This document shows positions 12,177 through 23,385 of a stretch of DNA of 64,000 nt, piece by piece. Made by a program: the position numbers and the translations under genes. The first letter of the stretch is position 1. Every line of letters begins with the position of its first letter. The stretch lies in NCBI GenBank assembly GCA_029891385.1, contig JAIWQS010000242.1:97153-161152 (forward strand), in the 5' to 3' direction. The notes under the pieces were generated by a model. The model saw only the letters and a list, made by a program, of their open reading frames with translations, searched no databases and was not told the origin of the DNA. Source of the DNA: Erythroxylum novogranatense. Taxonomy: Eukaryota > Streptophyta > Magnoliopsida > Malpighiales > Erythroxylaceae.

Positions 12177-13036
12177 ATGCCTCGTCTTGAGGAGTTGCCT
12201 CCTCGAGTTCCGTGAGGCGAGAAAGGAGGTATGACTTTGCGTAAGTGGGGGTCAGAGATTTCTATGGCAAGATGCAGACCCCGAGGCCGAGGGATGGTTG
12301 GAGAGGAGAGAGAGTCTTGATCGGATGGATTGCGAACGATGAGAGGTTCGATTATGCGATATCAACATTGCGAGGCCCGACATATAAGTGGTGGAAGGCT
12401 GTGCGTGCGGTACCACCGTGCCTTGCCATTGTCGTGAAATTTGAGTTTCGAGGGCCTTGAGGATAATTATATGCCCAAGGTCTATCTGGATATGAAGATG
12501 CAGGAGTTTCTAGAATTGAAGCAGGGACGGATGTCGGTGGCAGAGTATGAGGTGAAATTTAATGAGTTGATAGACTATGCCACAGTGATGATCCCGACTG
12601 AGGCTGATAAGTGCCGGAGGTTCGAGAATGGCCTCAATACTGAGATTCGGACCAGGTTGGCTCGGTCAGATATGGGCACATTTATTGAGTTGAGGGCTGC
12701 TGCCGTGAGAGTGGAGCAGCTGATGAGACAGAGACAGGCTGAGATTGGGTCCCGGGGTAAGCGGCCCAGTGATAGTCAGGGCAGCTCTGGCAGGAGCTTT
12801 AGTAAGCGCCTTGAGCGGGACTTTCGTGTCTCCGGAGGTTCGAGACGATCTGGTTTTAGGCGTAGGGGAGATTTGGACCGAGTGGTAGTGGTAGGGGCGG
12901 GCTGGGACAGATTTCTCCGGTGTGCCCACATTGTGAGAGGAGACACAGTGGGGAGTGTTGGTGGATTACTGGAGCCTGTTTTAGGTGCGGCTCGACGGAG
13001 CATCAGGTCAGGGATTGCCCGGATACTTTGAGAGTT
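12177..13036 (+). pseudogene. gag: Gypsy A gag, frameshifted
   Basis: Gag is the capsid and nucleocapsid protein. From the ATG at 12177 there is an early stop at about 12212. A second frame (12245-12460) carries a capsid segment including IANDERFDYAISTLRG and YKWWKAV. A third frame (12441-12900) carries the retrotransposon Gag core, including MSVAEYEVKFNELIDYA and EADKCRRFENGL. The nucleocapsid zinc knuckle lies in yet another frame at 12977-13018, with C-X2-C-X4-H-X4-C spacing (CFRCGSTEHQVRDC). It is preceded by a CPHC/H/C motif near 12926. At least three frame changes are needed to join these parts. Confidence 0.78.
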
Positions 13037-13191
13037 CAACCTGCTGGTAGTGGACGAGTTGGGAGCGAGACTCTGCATCTGTGAGTAGAGTGGGTGGATC
13101 CGGACGGAGGGCCGAGGTAGAGGTCGTGGTAGAGCTGAGGGGTCCTTTGTGAGGACTGAGGGTCGGGGCACCGACCACGCCCCGTGCCGCA

Positions 13192-13758
13192 GTGTATGCC
13201 ATGACGCGGCAGGAGGCTCAGGATTCCCCTGATGTTGTAGCTGGTATGCTTCTCATCTCTGATATTGAGGCATTTGCATTGCTGGATCCAGGATCCACGC
13301 ATTCTTTTATTGCACCTCATATGGCATGTAGATTGCATGGGGATAGGGAGATGTTACGGTATGGGTTAGAGGTGAGTACACCTCTAGGTATGACTACTGC
13401 ATTGGGAGAGGTCTGCAGGGGATGCTCGATTCAGATTGATCAAGCAGTATTGAGGGCAGACCTTATAGTGTTGCCTCTGAGAGAGATCGATGTCATTCTG
13501 GGGATGGACTGGCTGACTGCCCATAGGGCTATCATGGACTGTTATACCAAGGAGGTTGTGTTGGAGTCTCCTGGTCAGCCTAGAGCAGTGTTCAGAGGAG
13601 TTAGTCAGGCAGTGCCAGCCCTGATGATCTCTTTCCTTAGTGCCCTGAGGTTGATGCAGGGAGGTTGTGAGGCCTATCTAGCTCATGTGATTGACACAAG
13701 AGTTGAGCAGAGGCTTCAGGATATTCCCGTGGTTAGGGAATTTCAGATGTGTTTCTGA
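13192..13758 (+). pseudogene. pol: Gypsy A protease domain and linker
   Basis: One open frame of 188 residues encodes the aspartic protease that processes the polyprotein. The catalytic triad region is LLDPGSTHSF with the aspartate at residue 32. The family usually has D-S/T-G, and element C has DSGSTHSF, so the middle residue here is Pro. DVILGMDWL, the downstream flap-side motif typical of gypsy proteases, is at about residues 97-105. The frame ends after VVREFQMCF, just before the reverse transcriptase, where the family normally continues with a PDVFPDEL-like linker. It lies in the normal order between gag and RT. Confidence 0.8.
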
Positions 13759-14205
13759 TGAGTTCTGGGTTTTGCCGCGGATCGGGAGGCGAGTTTACTA
13801 TTGACCTCGTTCAGTACCGCTCTATATCTATACCTCCATATAGGATGGCTTTGGAACCGAGGGAGTTGAAGGCTCGATTGCAGGAGTTCTTTGGAGAAGG
13901 GTTTATCGGACCAGTGTCTCACCATGGGGAGCTCCAGCTTTGTTTGTGAAGAAAAGGATGGGACTTTGAGGTCGTGCATCGATTATAGGCGGTGAATCGG
14001 TGATCAGAAGAACAAGTACTTGCCTAGGATTGATGACTTGTTTGATCGATTCTGAGAGCTCGGTATTCACCAAGTTAGATCTGCGATCTGGTTATTATCG
14101 ATTGAAGATTGCAGAGGCCGATGTGCCTAAGAGTGCCTTGAGAGCGGTATGGGCATTTCGAGTTTCTAGTGATGCCGTTTGGGTTGACTAACGCCTGGCA
14201 CTTTT
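13759..14205 (+). pseudogene. pol: Gypsy A reverse transcriptase, N-terminal part, frameshifted
   Basis: This is the fingers and first palm motifs of RT, spread over several frames. Recognisable pieces are the PWGAPALFVKK-like segment near 13925-13960, a segment normally reading RxSIDYRQLN near 13972-14000, [15 protein letters not shown] codons near 14008-14045, and [15 protein letters not shown] at 14060-14110, which holds the first catalytic aspartate. At 13990-13994 cggtg stands where this family normally encodes Gln-Leu. No single frame joins protease to the long frame starting at 14206. Confidence 0.75.
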
Positions 14206-15732
14206 ATGGCCTTGATGAATAAGGTATTTCAGCCCTACCTGGATCAGTTTGTTATTGTTTTCATTGATGACATCCTAGTGTACTCGAGGGATAGACAGGA
14301 GCATAGTGAGCATTTGAGGATTGTGTTACAGACGATGAGGGAGAGACAGTTGTTCGCCAAATTCAGCAAATGTGAATTTTGGCTGGATCAGGTGATCTTT
14401 TTGGGGCATATAGTGACTGGAGAGGGTATTCAGGTGGATCCGAGTAAGGTTGAGGCAGTGCTGAAGTGGGAAGCTCCTAGGAATGTACCGGAGATTCGGA
14501 GTTACCTCGGATTGGCTGGTTATTACCGGAGGTTTGTCGAGGGGTTTTCATTGATCTCAGCCCCTCTGACAAAACTTCTGAGGAAGAATATGCCATTCAG
14601 ATGGACCGAGGAGTGTCAAAAGAGTTTTGAGGAGCTGAAACATCGGTTGACTACTGCACCGGTGTTGGCTATTCCATCTGGTACTGGAGGATTTGAGGTG
14701 TACAGTGATGCATCACATCAGGGATTGGGGTGTGTTCTGATGCAGCATGGTAGAGTCATTGCCTATGCCTCGAGACAGTTGAGGTCTCATGAGGTAAACT
14801 ATCCTGTTCATGATTTAGAGCTTGCTGCAGTTGTGTTTGCACTGAAGATTTGGAGGCATTACCTGTATGGTGAGACCTTTCAGATCTTTACTGACCATAA
14901 GAGTTTGAGATACCTACTGAGCCAGAGAGAGTTGAATTTGAGACAGAGGAGGTGGCTGGAGTTATTGAAAGATTATGATTGTACTATCGAGTATCACCCG
15001 GGGAAGGCTAATGTGGTGGCAGATGCTCTGAGTAGGAAGTCACATACTAGTACAGCTCAGGTGCAGGCAATGAGGTTGCCTAATTTGATTCAGTTGAGAG
15101 CTTTGAATGTGCAGTTGAATCTGGAGCAGGATGGAGTATTATTGGCTACATTGAGACTGAGACCGATACTACTGGACAGGATCAGGAGAGTTCAGGATAA
15201 GGATCCTGTTATGGTGAGACTGATTGAGAAAGTAAAAGCTGATTCGAGTTCTGAGTTTGTTGTGAGAGATGAGACCTTATGGATGGGACAGAGGCTTTGT
15301 GTGCCTAATGTGGATGATCTGAGGCGAGAGATACTGGAGGAGGCTCACATGGCCACATATGTTATGCATCCTGGTACTACCAAGATGTATAACACCCTTA
15401 AGCAACATTTTTGGTGGCCTGGTATGAAGAAGCAGGTAGCTGAGTATGTGTCCAGATGTTTGACGTGCCAGCAAGTTAAGGCTGAGCACCAAGCTCCAGT
15501 AGGGAAGCTTCATTCGTTGCCCATTCCGGAGTGGAAATGGGAACGGATCACCATGGATTTCATTATGGGGTTGCCTAGGACGCCGAGGCAGCATGATGCT
15601 ATCTGGGTCATAGTGGACCGGTTGACTAAATCGGCCCATTTCTTGGCAGTGAGGGAGAATAATACTATGGATCAGTTGGCCCAGAAGTATGTGGCGGAGA
15701 TAGTGAGGCGCACGGGGTTCCAGTGTCGATAG
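14206..15732 (+). pseudogene. pol: Gypsy A RT palm, RNase H and integrase N-terminal half
   Basis: This is the longest open frame in the window, 508 residues. The RT active site FIDD is at residues 19-22, within [10 protein letters not shown]. RNase H follows with its acidic residues visible at D168 (YSDAS), E205 (DLELA), D230 (FTDHKS) and D273 (VADALSR). The integrase zinc module has H381, H388, C418 and C421 (HHCC). The integrase core begins with D451 (TMDFIMGLP). The frame begins inside RT and ends at about 15730 just before VSDRDPRF, where one base is missing relative to the family. It is a fragment of one larger polyprotein, not a free-standing gene. Confidence 0.92.
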
Positions 15733-16600
15733 TGTCTGACAGGGATCCCAGATTCACTTCGAGGTTCTGGCAGAGTTTGCAGTTTGCTATGGGTACTAGG
15801 TTGAACTTCAGTACAGCGTTTCATCCTCAAACAGATGGGCAGAGTGAGAGGACTATTAAGACTGCTGAGGATATGCTTGGGCATGTGTATTGGAGTTCGT
15901 GAGGAGCATGGGATCGATCTTGGCTTTGATAGAGTTTGCATATAACAATCACTATCATAGTAGCATCGGGATGGCTCCATATGAGGATCGTATGGGCGCA
16001 GTGTAGATCGCCTTTGTATTGGGATGAAGAGGTGTGAGGATGATTGAGGGTCTGAGTGATTGGGATACCGTTGATAAAGTGAAATCGATTGAGTCGCATC
16101 AAAGGCGGCTCGGGATAGATGTAAGAGCTATGTGGATCAAAGATAGGAGGGACATTGAGTATAATGTGGGCGATGAGTATTCTTACGGTGTCACCGTGGC
16201 GTGGTGTCTTGAGATTTGGGAGAAAGGGTGTTAAGCCCTAGGTACATTGGTCCATATGAGATCACCGAGAGGATCGGACCTTTGGCCTCTGTGCTAGCTT
16301 TACCGAGTGAGATGTCTCGATTACATGACGCCTTTCACGTGAGTATGCTCCGCAGATATCGGTCGGATCCGGCACATGTGATACCTGGCTCAGAGATTGA
16401 GGTCTCCAGATGTCGAGTTATGTGGAGGAGCCGATCTGATTATCGGGTCTCGGGTGAAACAACCGAGGAATAAGAGTATTCCATCGGTGAAGGTTCTCTG
16501 GAGGAACCATTCGACCGAGGAGGCTACCGGGAGACCGAGGAGCATATGAGGAGACAAGATCCTCACCTTTTGATCGGTCGGTAAGAATTTCGAGGACGAA
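15733..16600 (+). pseudogene. pol: Gypsy A integrase C-terminal half and chromodomain
   Basis: After a one-base slip the integrase core continues in a new frame. [10 protein letters not shown], with the second catalytic aspartate, is near 15735. [12 protein letters not shown], with the catalytic glutamate, is near 15820-15858. Further frame changes follow at about 15899, 15990 and 16035. The GPY module (GPYEITERIGPLA) lies at 16251-16289, followed by HDAFHVSMLRRY. A chromodomain-like tail near 16440-16560 reads VKVLWRNHSTEEAT in one frame. Chromodomains steer integration to marked heterochromatin. The polyprotein ends next to the polypurine tract. Confidence 0.75.
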
Positions 16601-16609
16601 ATTTTTGTT

Positions 16610-16620
16610 AGGAGGGAGAA
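16610..16620 (+). other. Polypurine tract of element A
   Basis: The purine run aggagggagaa ends one base before the 3' LTR start TGTAACATCC. It is the plus-strand primer site. Confidence 0.85.
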
Positions 16621-16621
16621 T

Positions 16622-19600
16622 TGTAACATCCCTCTCCTATAGAAGGGTATTTTGGTAATTAGGATGGGTTGGGATATTAAATTATATCTCGCATGCACAT
16701 ACTGACATATAGTCTCTATAATTCTTGATTGATTGCACATGCACATAGTATACATGCATTCATGACATTTTCCTACTTAGTTTTAAATTGAACTTCGTGT
16801 GAAGTTAATGGAGTAATTGAGTTTGAAAAATTATTTCGACTGCACCATTAATTGTTTTACATTTTAGGGATTTTAGGAATTTTCTGGATTTTTCCGGAGA
16901 CAATTCCTCGATCGATAAAATCGCCAATTGGCGAATCGTCGATTTTCAGTAGCAAAGAATGCTACCCAATGGCACAAGAATATGGGGTATATTATTATGG
17001 GATGAAAGTAGGGTCATTAGAGTTAAATGGAGTAAAATTTTGGATCTGGATTAAATAACTATAATTTGACTTTTCAAATTACAAAGCAACCAATGAGATT
17101 TTGCCATTTATAAGAGACATTAAATGCTTCCTTGAATGCTTACGGATGGATATGTTTTAAAGCCTTTAAAGATTGATTTTTAGGCTTTTGTTATATCTCA
17201 TCCGAAAACACCAACTCCTCTTTAAAACCATTGAAATTTTCTCCTTCTCTCATCTTCTTTGCAACTTTATGCTACCATCTCTTACTCCCATCAAAGCTAG
17301 ATGATGATGAGTTTGGTATATGTTTGGGAAGGAAAGGTGGTTGGTATTTTGGTGTAGGAGTTAGAAGTTGGAAGTTAGAAGTTGAAGCTTTGAAAGGAGG
17401 TCTTGTTTTGTAAGTTTTCATTTAAGGGTTGAGTTTTTAAATGAGGTTTGCATATGGATTTAATGCTGTAAATTTTTCAGTGTGAGCCTTAGTATATGTA
17501 TGATAGTATTAATATTTAATTTGTATTTATTTTGATGTTTAGTGATGTGAAAAGATATTGGAAGTGTTTGAACTAAGGTTAACATTGAATCTGGAAAATG
17601 AGATTTGTAATAGATGTTACTGTTTTATTCATAACTTATTGTGTAGAAATGCAAATGAGGTAAGGTTAGTGGCCACTGAAACTTTGGGATGTTGGCTTCA
17701 ATTTAGTGTGAAATAGGTGTTGTTGAATTTCAATGATAGAAGGGTGAAGTTTTGAATGGAAAGTTGCTGTTCCATTGCCTGTGAACAGTAACCGAAACCA
17801 CAACATATGAACTTTGTTGATTTTATGAATTAATTGAGATGGAATTAGGAGAATGGTCTTCATGGAAGTTGTAGAATATATGATTATCTTTCCATTGCTA
17901 CTGATCTTGCTATTTTGGAATTGTGTATTGGGAAATATGAATTGATTACTAATGACTGGTTTTGAGCATTTTGGATGAAACCTAGCTTAAGTGTGATTTT
18001 GTGAGTTTACTGATTGGAGGCAATTTTAACATTTTATGTGGACTGAATTGGTGTGAGTAAGCTTCTGAAGAATTGTAGAGGAAGAGATTACCTTGAAATT
18101 GATATATGGTGTGTAATTTTTAGAGGTCAGAGTTGAGAGTTATGATTTTGCAAAAATTGATCCTGCATTAGGTTATAAATGGCTGATCATAACAGTAACT
18201 TCCATAGCAGTTTTGAAATTGATAGAAATCGAATTGGATGATGAGTGCTTCATGAAAATGAAGTTTAAGATGTTATCTTTACAGGGATATAAAGTTCTGA
18301 TTTTATTGACTTGTATACTGGAAGTTATGCTTGTTGTAAGGTTACTTCCCAAATTGAAGGTTTTCAGGACAGTAACATTAGATGAATTAATTGACTTGTT
18401 TAGAAATAGAATTTGATTTTGGGTTGTTCATGAAAGTTGTTGAGGACATTGTGAACTTATTGAACATATTTTGTGGTAATTTATTACTGAAGAATCAGTG
18501 AGTTATGACATTGTTAATGTACTGCCCTGTGTAGATGAAAATTGTGAAGGCAGAAGGTTTGATGGATTATTTGACACCCTTAGGGTTGGAATTGATTTTT
18601 ATGGTCTTCTTGAGAGTTGTAGAGCTTTTCATAAGCTTTCCAACAAGGTGTAGTTTGCATTGTTTAGAAATGTGTAGAAAGAGTTATGGGTGTTGGAAGT
18701 TTGGTTGAAAATCAGAAATTTAAGAAGGAATAAGGGTTAGGTATTTAGATAGATATTAATTGTTTAAATTGACTTTTGGTTTCTTTTGTCAATTACTTTC
18801 CCGTCCGACGTCCGATTGACCTGATTCTAGAGGCATCGGATTCGTTGAATATTTAATTTCATGTTATGAGAAAACGGGAATTTTTAAACGAGAATTTGAC
18901 GTAGCCCCTATTAACGGAACGGTGAAACACTGTTTTATTTAATTGGGGACCTATAGAGGTCCGAATTGCGCACCGTCAGCGCCTATGGATTTCTAATTTT
19001 AATAGAATTTTATTATGGGAAATATTGGATTAGGGACGGATTGCCATGAACATGCATTATACACGCTTTTCTTGATTTCACGTGCATTGTTTAGTTATTT
19101 ACACAAATGGTAATAGTTATTCATTTAATTTGTTATAGAGGCTCCGGTGGACCATCGCTCCACAGATTTGGCGAGACTTCCGGCTAGCGTGGAAGTTATT
19201 AGGTGAGTAACCTAGTTGGTTATTCCAATCTACGTGGTTACCGTGAATTGATTGCCTACGGGAATACATGAATTATTGTTGTGACTTGGCGCCTACGGGA
19301 TTATATGGATTATGGTGTGAAGTGATTGTTCTACGGGATTATGTGGTTTTATTGATCGCTCAATGAGACTTTATAATTGGACTGAAAATTGAACTGTAAT
19401 ACCATGTATATCGCTATGGGACATGTGCATTCATGCACAAATGCATCACATTGTTAAAAGGAAAATTGTGAACCGAGACGCCACTGTACTGAACCGAGCC
19501 TAGAGCTCGATATACTGAACCGAGCCTCGAGCTCGACGGGAGATGATTCTCCCTGCACGCGCCTATACCGATCACCGATATGCGCCGTCACAATACTGAA

Positions 19601-20233
19601 ATGAACTGGAAAAGAGTCACATGTGCATTGCATACTGAACTGAACATTTGACAATGTTATTGACTGGATGAATATTTACTGTCTGTGACTGTAATTGTAC
19701 TGTGATTGAATTACTATTGTGTTTTGTATAATTATCTGCGTGTATACCGTTTCATGCTTATATGATGCATGAATTGGGAGAACCATCGATGATGGTTTCT
19801 CATTGAGTTCGCAAACTCATCCAAAATTGCAATTATTTTCAGGCATAAGCATGCATGATAGCTCCCTCGGGACCGTAGAGTAGTATCTTGTGGATTGGGA
19901 GAGAAGCGATGGCTCAAAGGTCGGTCACCGGGCTTTCTTTTGGAGACTTATAGTTAGAACTGTTTCTTATGCGAGACAAGATGATACTTAGTGTGCGATG
20001 TTTGGATCATATGTAAATTAAAAAGTACCGAGCTTGTAAATTATCGAGTTTTAAGTGAATGAAATGGAATTCAATTTGGTTTTAAAAGTGGTCAATTTCT
20101 TATTCTGTTTTATGATTGTGATGCCATGAGGAGTGTAGTAGGTTGTTGTCAGTAGTGGTCTCTTGTCGTGGGATATTTATCGGAATGACCTACGGGCGTT
20201 CCGGTGGATACCCTATGGTAAGGGGGCGCTACA
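16622..20233 (+). mobile_element. 3' LTR of element A
   Basis: This copy matches 8381-12002. Stretches of hundreds of bases are identical (for example 17110-18100 against 8885-9880). Most differences cluster at 19140-20060, where ctg/cag/ccg-type triplets are exchanged for unrelated short strings. It ends GGGCGCTACA and is followed by the second TGAGC. Confidence 0.95.
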
Positions 20234-20520
20234 TGAGCAGACTATCAAGAAGGATAGCAAGCGAGTGCTAGTGGTGGATGCTTCTTCTTCTGGTCCAAAA
20301 AAGAAAAAGGCCAAGAAATCAAATGGAAGTGCCATCAAGGAAAAACCAAAGTAACTGCCCCAAAAGGATTTTGCTTTCATTGTGGCAAGACTGGCCATTA
20401 GAGGCGAAACTGTAAAGTCTATCTGGAGTTCCTGAAGGAGAAGAAGGCATCAGATGCCTCTACTCCTTCAAATATGTTTGTCATTGAGGTTAATACTGTT
20501 TCTGATCAAAACATATGGGT
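20234..20520 (+). pseudogene. gag: Copia B gag, C-terminal part with zinc knuckle
   Basis: This piece continues the Gag cut at 8380. QTIKKDSKRVLVVDASSSG is followed by a basic lysine-rich segment. The nucleocapsid zinc knuckle at 20367-20412 reads CFHCGKTGH then RRNC, with a TAG stop between them where the family has Trp (TGG). A short acidic tail leads into protease. The frame is otherwise readable, and the sequence shows where element A landed. Confidence 0.85.
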
Positions 20521-21013
20521 GTTTGATACCGGTTGTGGCTCATACATATGAAATGATATGCAGGGCCTCAGGGACAGTAGACAGCTCATAAAAGAAGAAC
20601 TAGACCTTCGTGTAGGTAATGCAGCAAGAGTTGCTACATTAGTCGTAGACACTTATGTCTTGTCACTCCGTAGTGGGCTTGTATTCAAATTGGATGATTG
20701 TCATTTTGTACCTGTTTTAACAAAGAACATATTGTCTGTTTCTTGTTTCAATAGAGCTAGTTTCCATTGGACTTTTAGTAGCAATGGTTGTTCTATTAGT
20801 TCGAATGGAATGCTCTATGCTACTGGTACATTATGCAATGGAATTGACAAATTAGATATGTCATATCCAGTTCTGAATGTCAATGATGCGAAAAAACATA
20901 ATCGAGATAATTTAAAATCAACTTACTTATGGCATTGTCGGTTTGGCCATATAAATGACACACGCATCGCTAAGCTCCATAAGAGTGGCAGTTTAGGGTC
21001 ATTTGATTATTAG
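20513..21013 (+). pseudogene. pol: Copia B protease and integrase zinc region
   Basis: Protease begins with VFDTGCGSYI near 20520-20550; DTG is the catalytic motif. A stop follows at 20549, where the family has Cys-Asn after the His/Tyr-Ile. From 20558 a 151-residue frame covers the rest of protease and the pre-integrase region (LSVSCFNRASFHWTF). It ends with LWHCRFGHINDTRIAKLHKSG, which carries the two histidines of the HHCC zinc module. The frame stops at FDY. The expected C-X2-C half of the zinc module is missing: the next bases code for GKMTKLSF, which normally follows the cysteines, so about 30 bases were deleted. Confidence 0.83.
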
Positions 21014-21990
21014 GCAAGATGACCAAGTTATCCTTTAAGGGAAAGGGAAAACGAGTGAATGGAATATTAGACCTGATACATTTGGATGTATGTGGTCCGA
21101 TGTCCATCCATGCCAGAAGTGGTTGTCTTTACTTCATTACTTTTATCGATGATTATTCACGATATGGGTACCAGATGTCGATGAGATACAAATCAAGCGC
21201 TTGAAAAGTTCAAATAATTCGAAATGAAGTAGAAAACTAACTTGGTAAAAGTATGAATACATTACGATCCGATCGTGGTGGAAAATGCTTAGACCAACAG
21301 TTTTGGATTATCTCGTAGATAATGGGATTTTATCTCAATACACTCCACCTTGCACGCCGCAAAGACAATGGTGTGGCTGAAAGGAGATATCGAACCTTGT
21401 TAGACATGGTGCGATTAATGATAGGTTTTGCACAGTTTTTGGGGGTATGCGCTCGAGACAGCTGTTTACTTGTTAAATAGAGTTAAACAGAGTTCCATTA
21501 AAGACAGTTGATGTTACTCCATATGAGATGTGGACTAACTGAAAGCCCTATCTTTCTCAGCTGAAAGTTTGGGGTTGTCCTGCTTATGTGAAGCGGACAC
21601 AGTCAGATTAGCTTGATGCAAAGTCTGACAAGTGTTTGTTCGTAGGATATCGTGGGATATCAATTTTACCTTGCTGAGGAACAAAAGTTGTTTGTTTTAA
21701 AGCATGCTGTTTTCTTAGAGAAAGAGTTTCTTTTACAAGAGGACAGTGGGAGCAAAGTTGAACTTGAGGAAGTTCAAGATGCTCGAACAAACGCAGATCA
21801 ATCGCTGAACTCGCAAATCAGTAACTCATATAGATGAGGTAATGATTCAACCTTCTATTACACAAGAATTTCAGAGGTCATGAGGATACGCCTGCTTCTG
21901 AGAGATATGGATTTCGTGGGGAGCAGAATGACGTATTGCTCATACGAGATGATGAGCCTACTACCTATGAAGAGGTTACAAAAGTTGAGT
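21014..21990 (+). pseudogene. pol: Copia B integrase core, frameshifted
   Basis: The frame from 21019 reads LDLIHLDVCGPMSIHARSG then FITFIDDYSRYGY. The Asp in LDVCGPM and the following block are the first catalytic segment of the DDE core. SDRGGKC near 21270-21290 and CTPQRQ near 21350 mark the second Asp region and the approach to the catalytic Glu, in different frames. A later piece, VWGCPAYVKR near 21570-21600, is the usual post-core motif. It is not functional as read. Confidence 0.8.
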
Positions 21991-22740
21991 CTGAAAAATA
22001 GCTTTGTGCCATGAAATCAATGGATTCCATGTAAGAAAACCAAGTTTGGACTTTGGTTGTTGCACCAAGGAATAAAGCCCATAGGGTGCACATAGGTTTT
22101 CAAGAAGAAAACGACATGGATGGTAATGTGATTACTTATAAAGAAGGCTTGTGGCCAAAGGATTTAAATCGAGACAAGGAGTTGACTATGACGAGACCTT
22201 GACCCCAAAGCAATGCTTAAATCCATTCGGATACTCCTAGCCATTGCCGCCATTATAATTATGGGATATGGCAATGGATGTGAAGACGACTTTCTGAATG
22301 GAAATCTTCCGAGGATGTGTATATGACACAACCAGAGGACTTCACCTCCTATGATGGCGAAATGGTATGCAAGCTTCAGAAATCCATGTATGGATTGAAG
22401 CAAGCATTCAGGAGTTGGAATATCCGTTTTGATGAGGTACGCAAAGAGTTTGGTTTCTCACAAAATTCGGATGTACATTGTATGTATAAGAAGGTTCATG
22501 GGATTGCAATCGTATTCCTTGTGTTATAAGTAGATGACATATTAATACTAGGAAAATGATGTCTTTATGCTACAATCAGTTAAGATTTGGTTGTCCAAAC
22601 ATTTTGCCATGAAAGACCTTTGTGACGCAACTTATATCCTTAGGATAAAGATTTATAGAGATAGATCAAAGAGATTGCTTGGTCTTTCATAATCAACGTA
22701 CATAGATAAGATGCTAAAGAGGTTTAGCATGGAACAATGC
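21990..22740 (+). pseudogene. pol: Copia B reverse transcriptase, broken
   Basis: Pieces of copia RT can be read in order: a WVFKKK-like segment near 22095-22115, VYMTQPEDF at 22317, and KSMYGLKQA at about 22383-22410. The active-site region near 22521-22550 reads as a stop codon followed by VDDILIL, where the family has YVDD. The tyrosine codon is therefore lost. Stops are frequent before 22300. Confidence 0.82.
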
Positions 22741-23373
22741 TATGTACGAGACCCGATGTATCATATGCTCTAAGTGTTACGGCGGATACCAATCGATCTT
22801 AGTGAGGTCATCACAGGATCACAAGAATATCCTCAAGTACTTGCGAAGCACTAAGGATGTTTTCTTGACATATGGAGATGAAAATCTCCAAGTGAGTGAG
22901 CATACAAATGCCAGTTTTAATCTAATAAGGATGATTCTGAATCACGATCAGGTTATATACATTCACACTGAATGGCCTGGCGGTCAGTTGGAAAGAGTGC
23001 CAATCAAGAGAGGACTGCTGATTCAACAACCGAGGCAGAGTACATTGCCGCATCAGATGCAGCAAAGGAAGCAGTTTGGATCAAGAAGTTCATTTCTGAA
23101 CTTGATCTGGTTCCTACCGTGATGGGCCCATAGGGTTGTATTGTGATACAATGGGGCTAGGCGCAGTAAAGGAACCAAGGTCTCATCAACGATCCGAATA
23201 CGCACTCGCCGATTCCATCTCGATTCGGTAGATCATCGACGAGGTGATGTCCTAATAGAGAATTCCACGAGCAAAGTGTTGCTAATCTGTTGACAAAGCC
23301 ATAGTCACAGAAGAATTGTGATTCTCATGGACGCGCTTATGGTATTAGATACCAAGGCGATTGGCTTTAGGTC
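22741..23373 (+). pseudogene. pol: Copia B RNase H and polyprotein end, broken
   Basis: The best marker is ADSTTEAEYIAASDAAKEAVW near 23010-23080, the catalytic Glu segment of copia RNase H. Pieces of the domain's last part follow: an HIRIRFHLIREII-like segment near 23200-23240 and AYGIRYQGDWL at 23337-23370. Frameshifts separate them. The end lies just upstream of the polypurine tract, as in intact copia elements. Confidence 0.82.
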
Positions 23374-23385
23374 AAGTGGGAGATT
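23374..23385 (+). other. Polypurine tract of element B
   Basis: aagtgggagatt lies immediately before the 3' LTR start TGTAAG. It is the common plant copia form. Confidence 0.88.

Larger units (their letters stand above)
8381..20233 (+). mobile_element. Ty3/gypsy chromovirus A, full-length, youngest
   Basis: The element is 11.85 kb, with LTRs of 3622 bp (8381-12002) and 3612 bp (16622-20233). They start TGTAACATCCC and end GCGCTACA. The 5-bp target duplication TGAGC is perfect (8376-8380 and 20234-20238). Primer site, gag, protease, reverse transcriptase, RNase H, integrase, chromodomain and polypurine tract are all present in order. Long LTR stretches are identical, so insertion was recent, and nesting shows it is the youngest of the four. 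Gag, the start of RT and the end of integrase are frameshifted as read, but some shifts may be consensus errors. Confidence 0.96.

Noticed and set aside
13036..13338. Minus-strand frames of 80-130 codons opposite gag and protease of A
   Set aside because: They are shadows of GC-richer coding sequence on the plus strand and carry no motif of their own.
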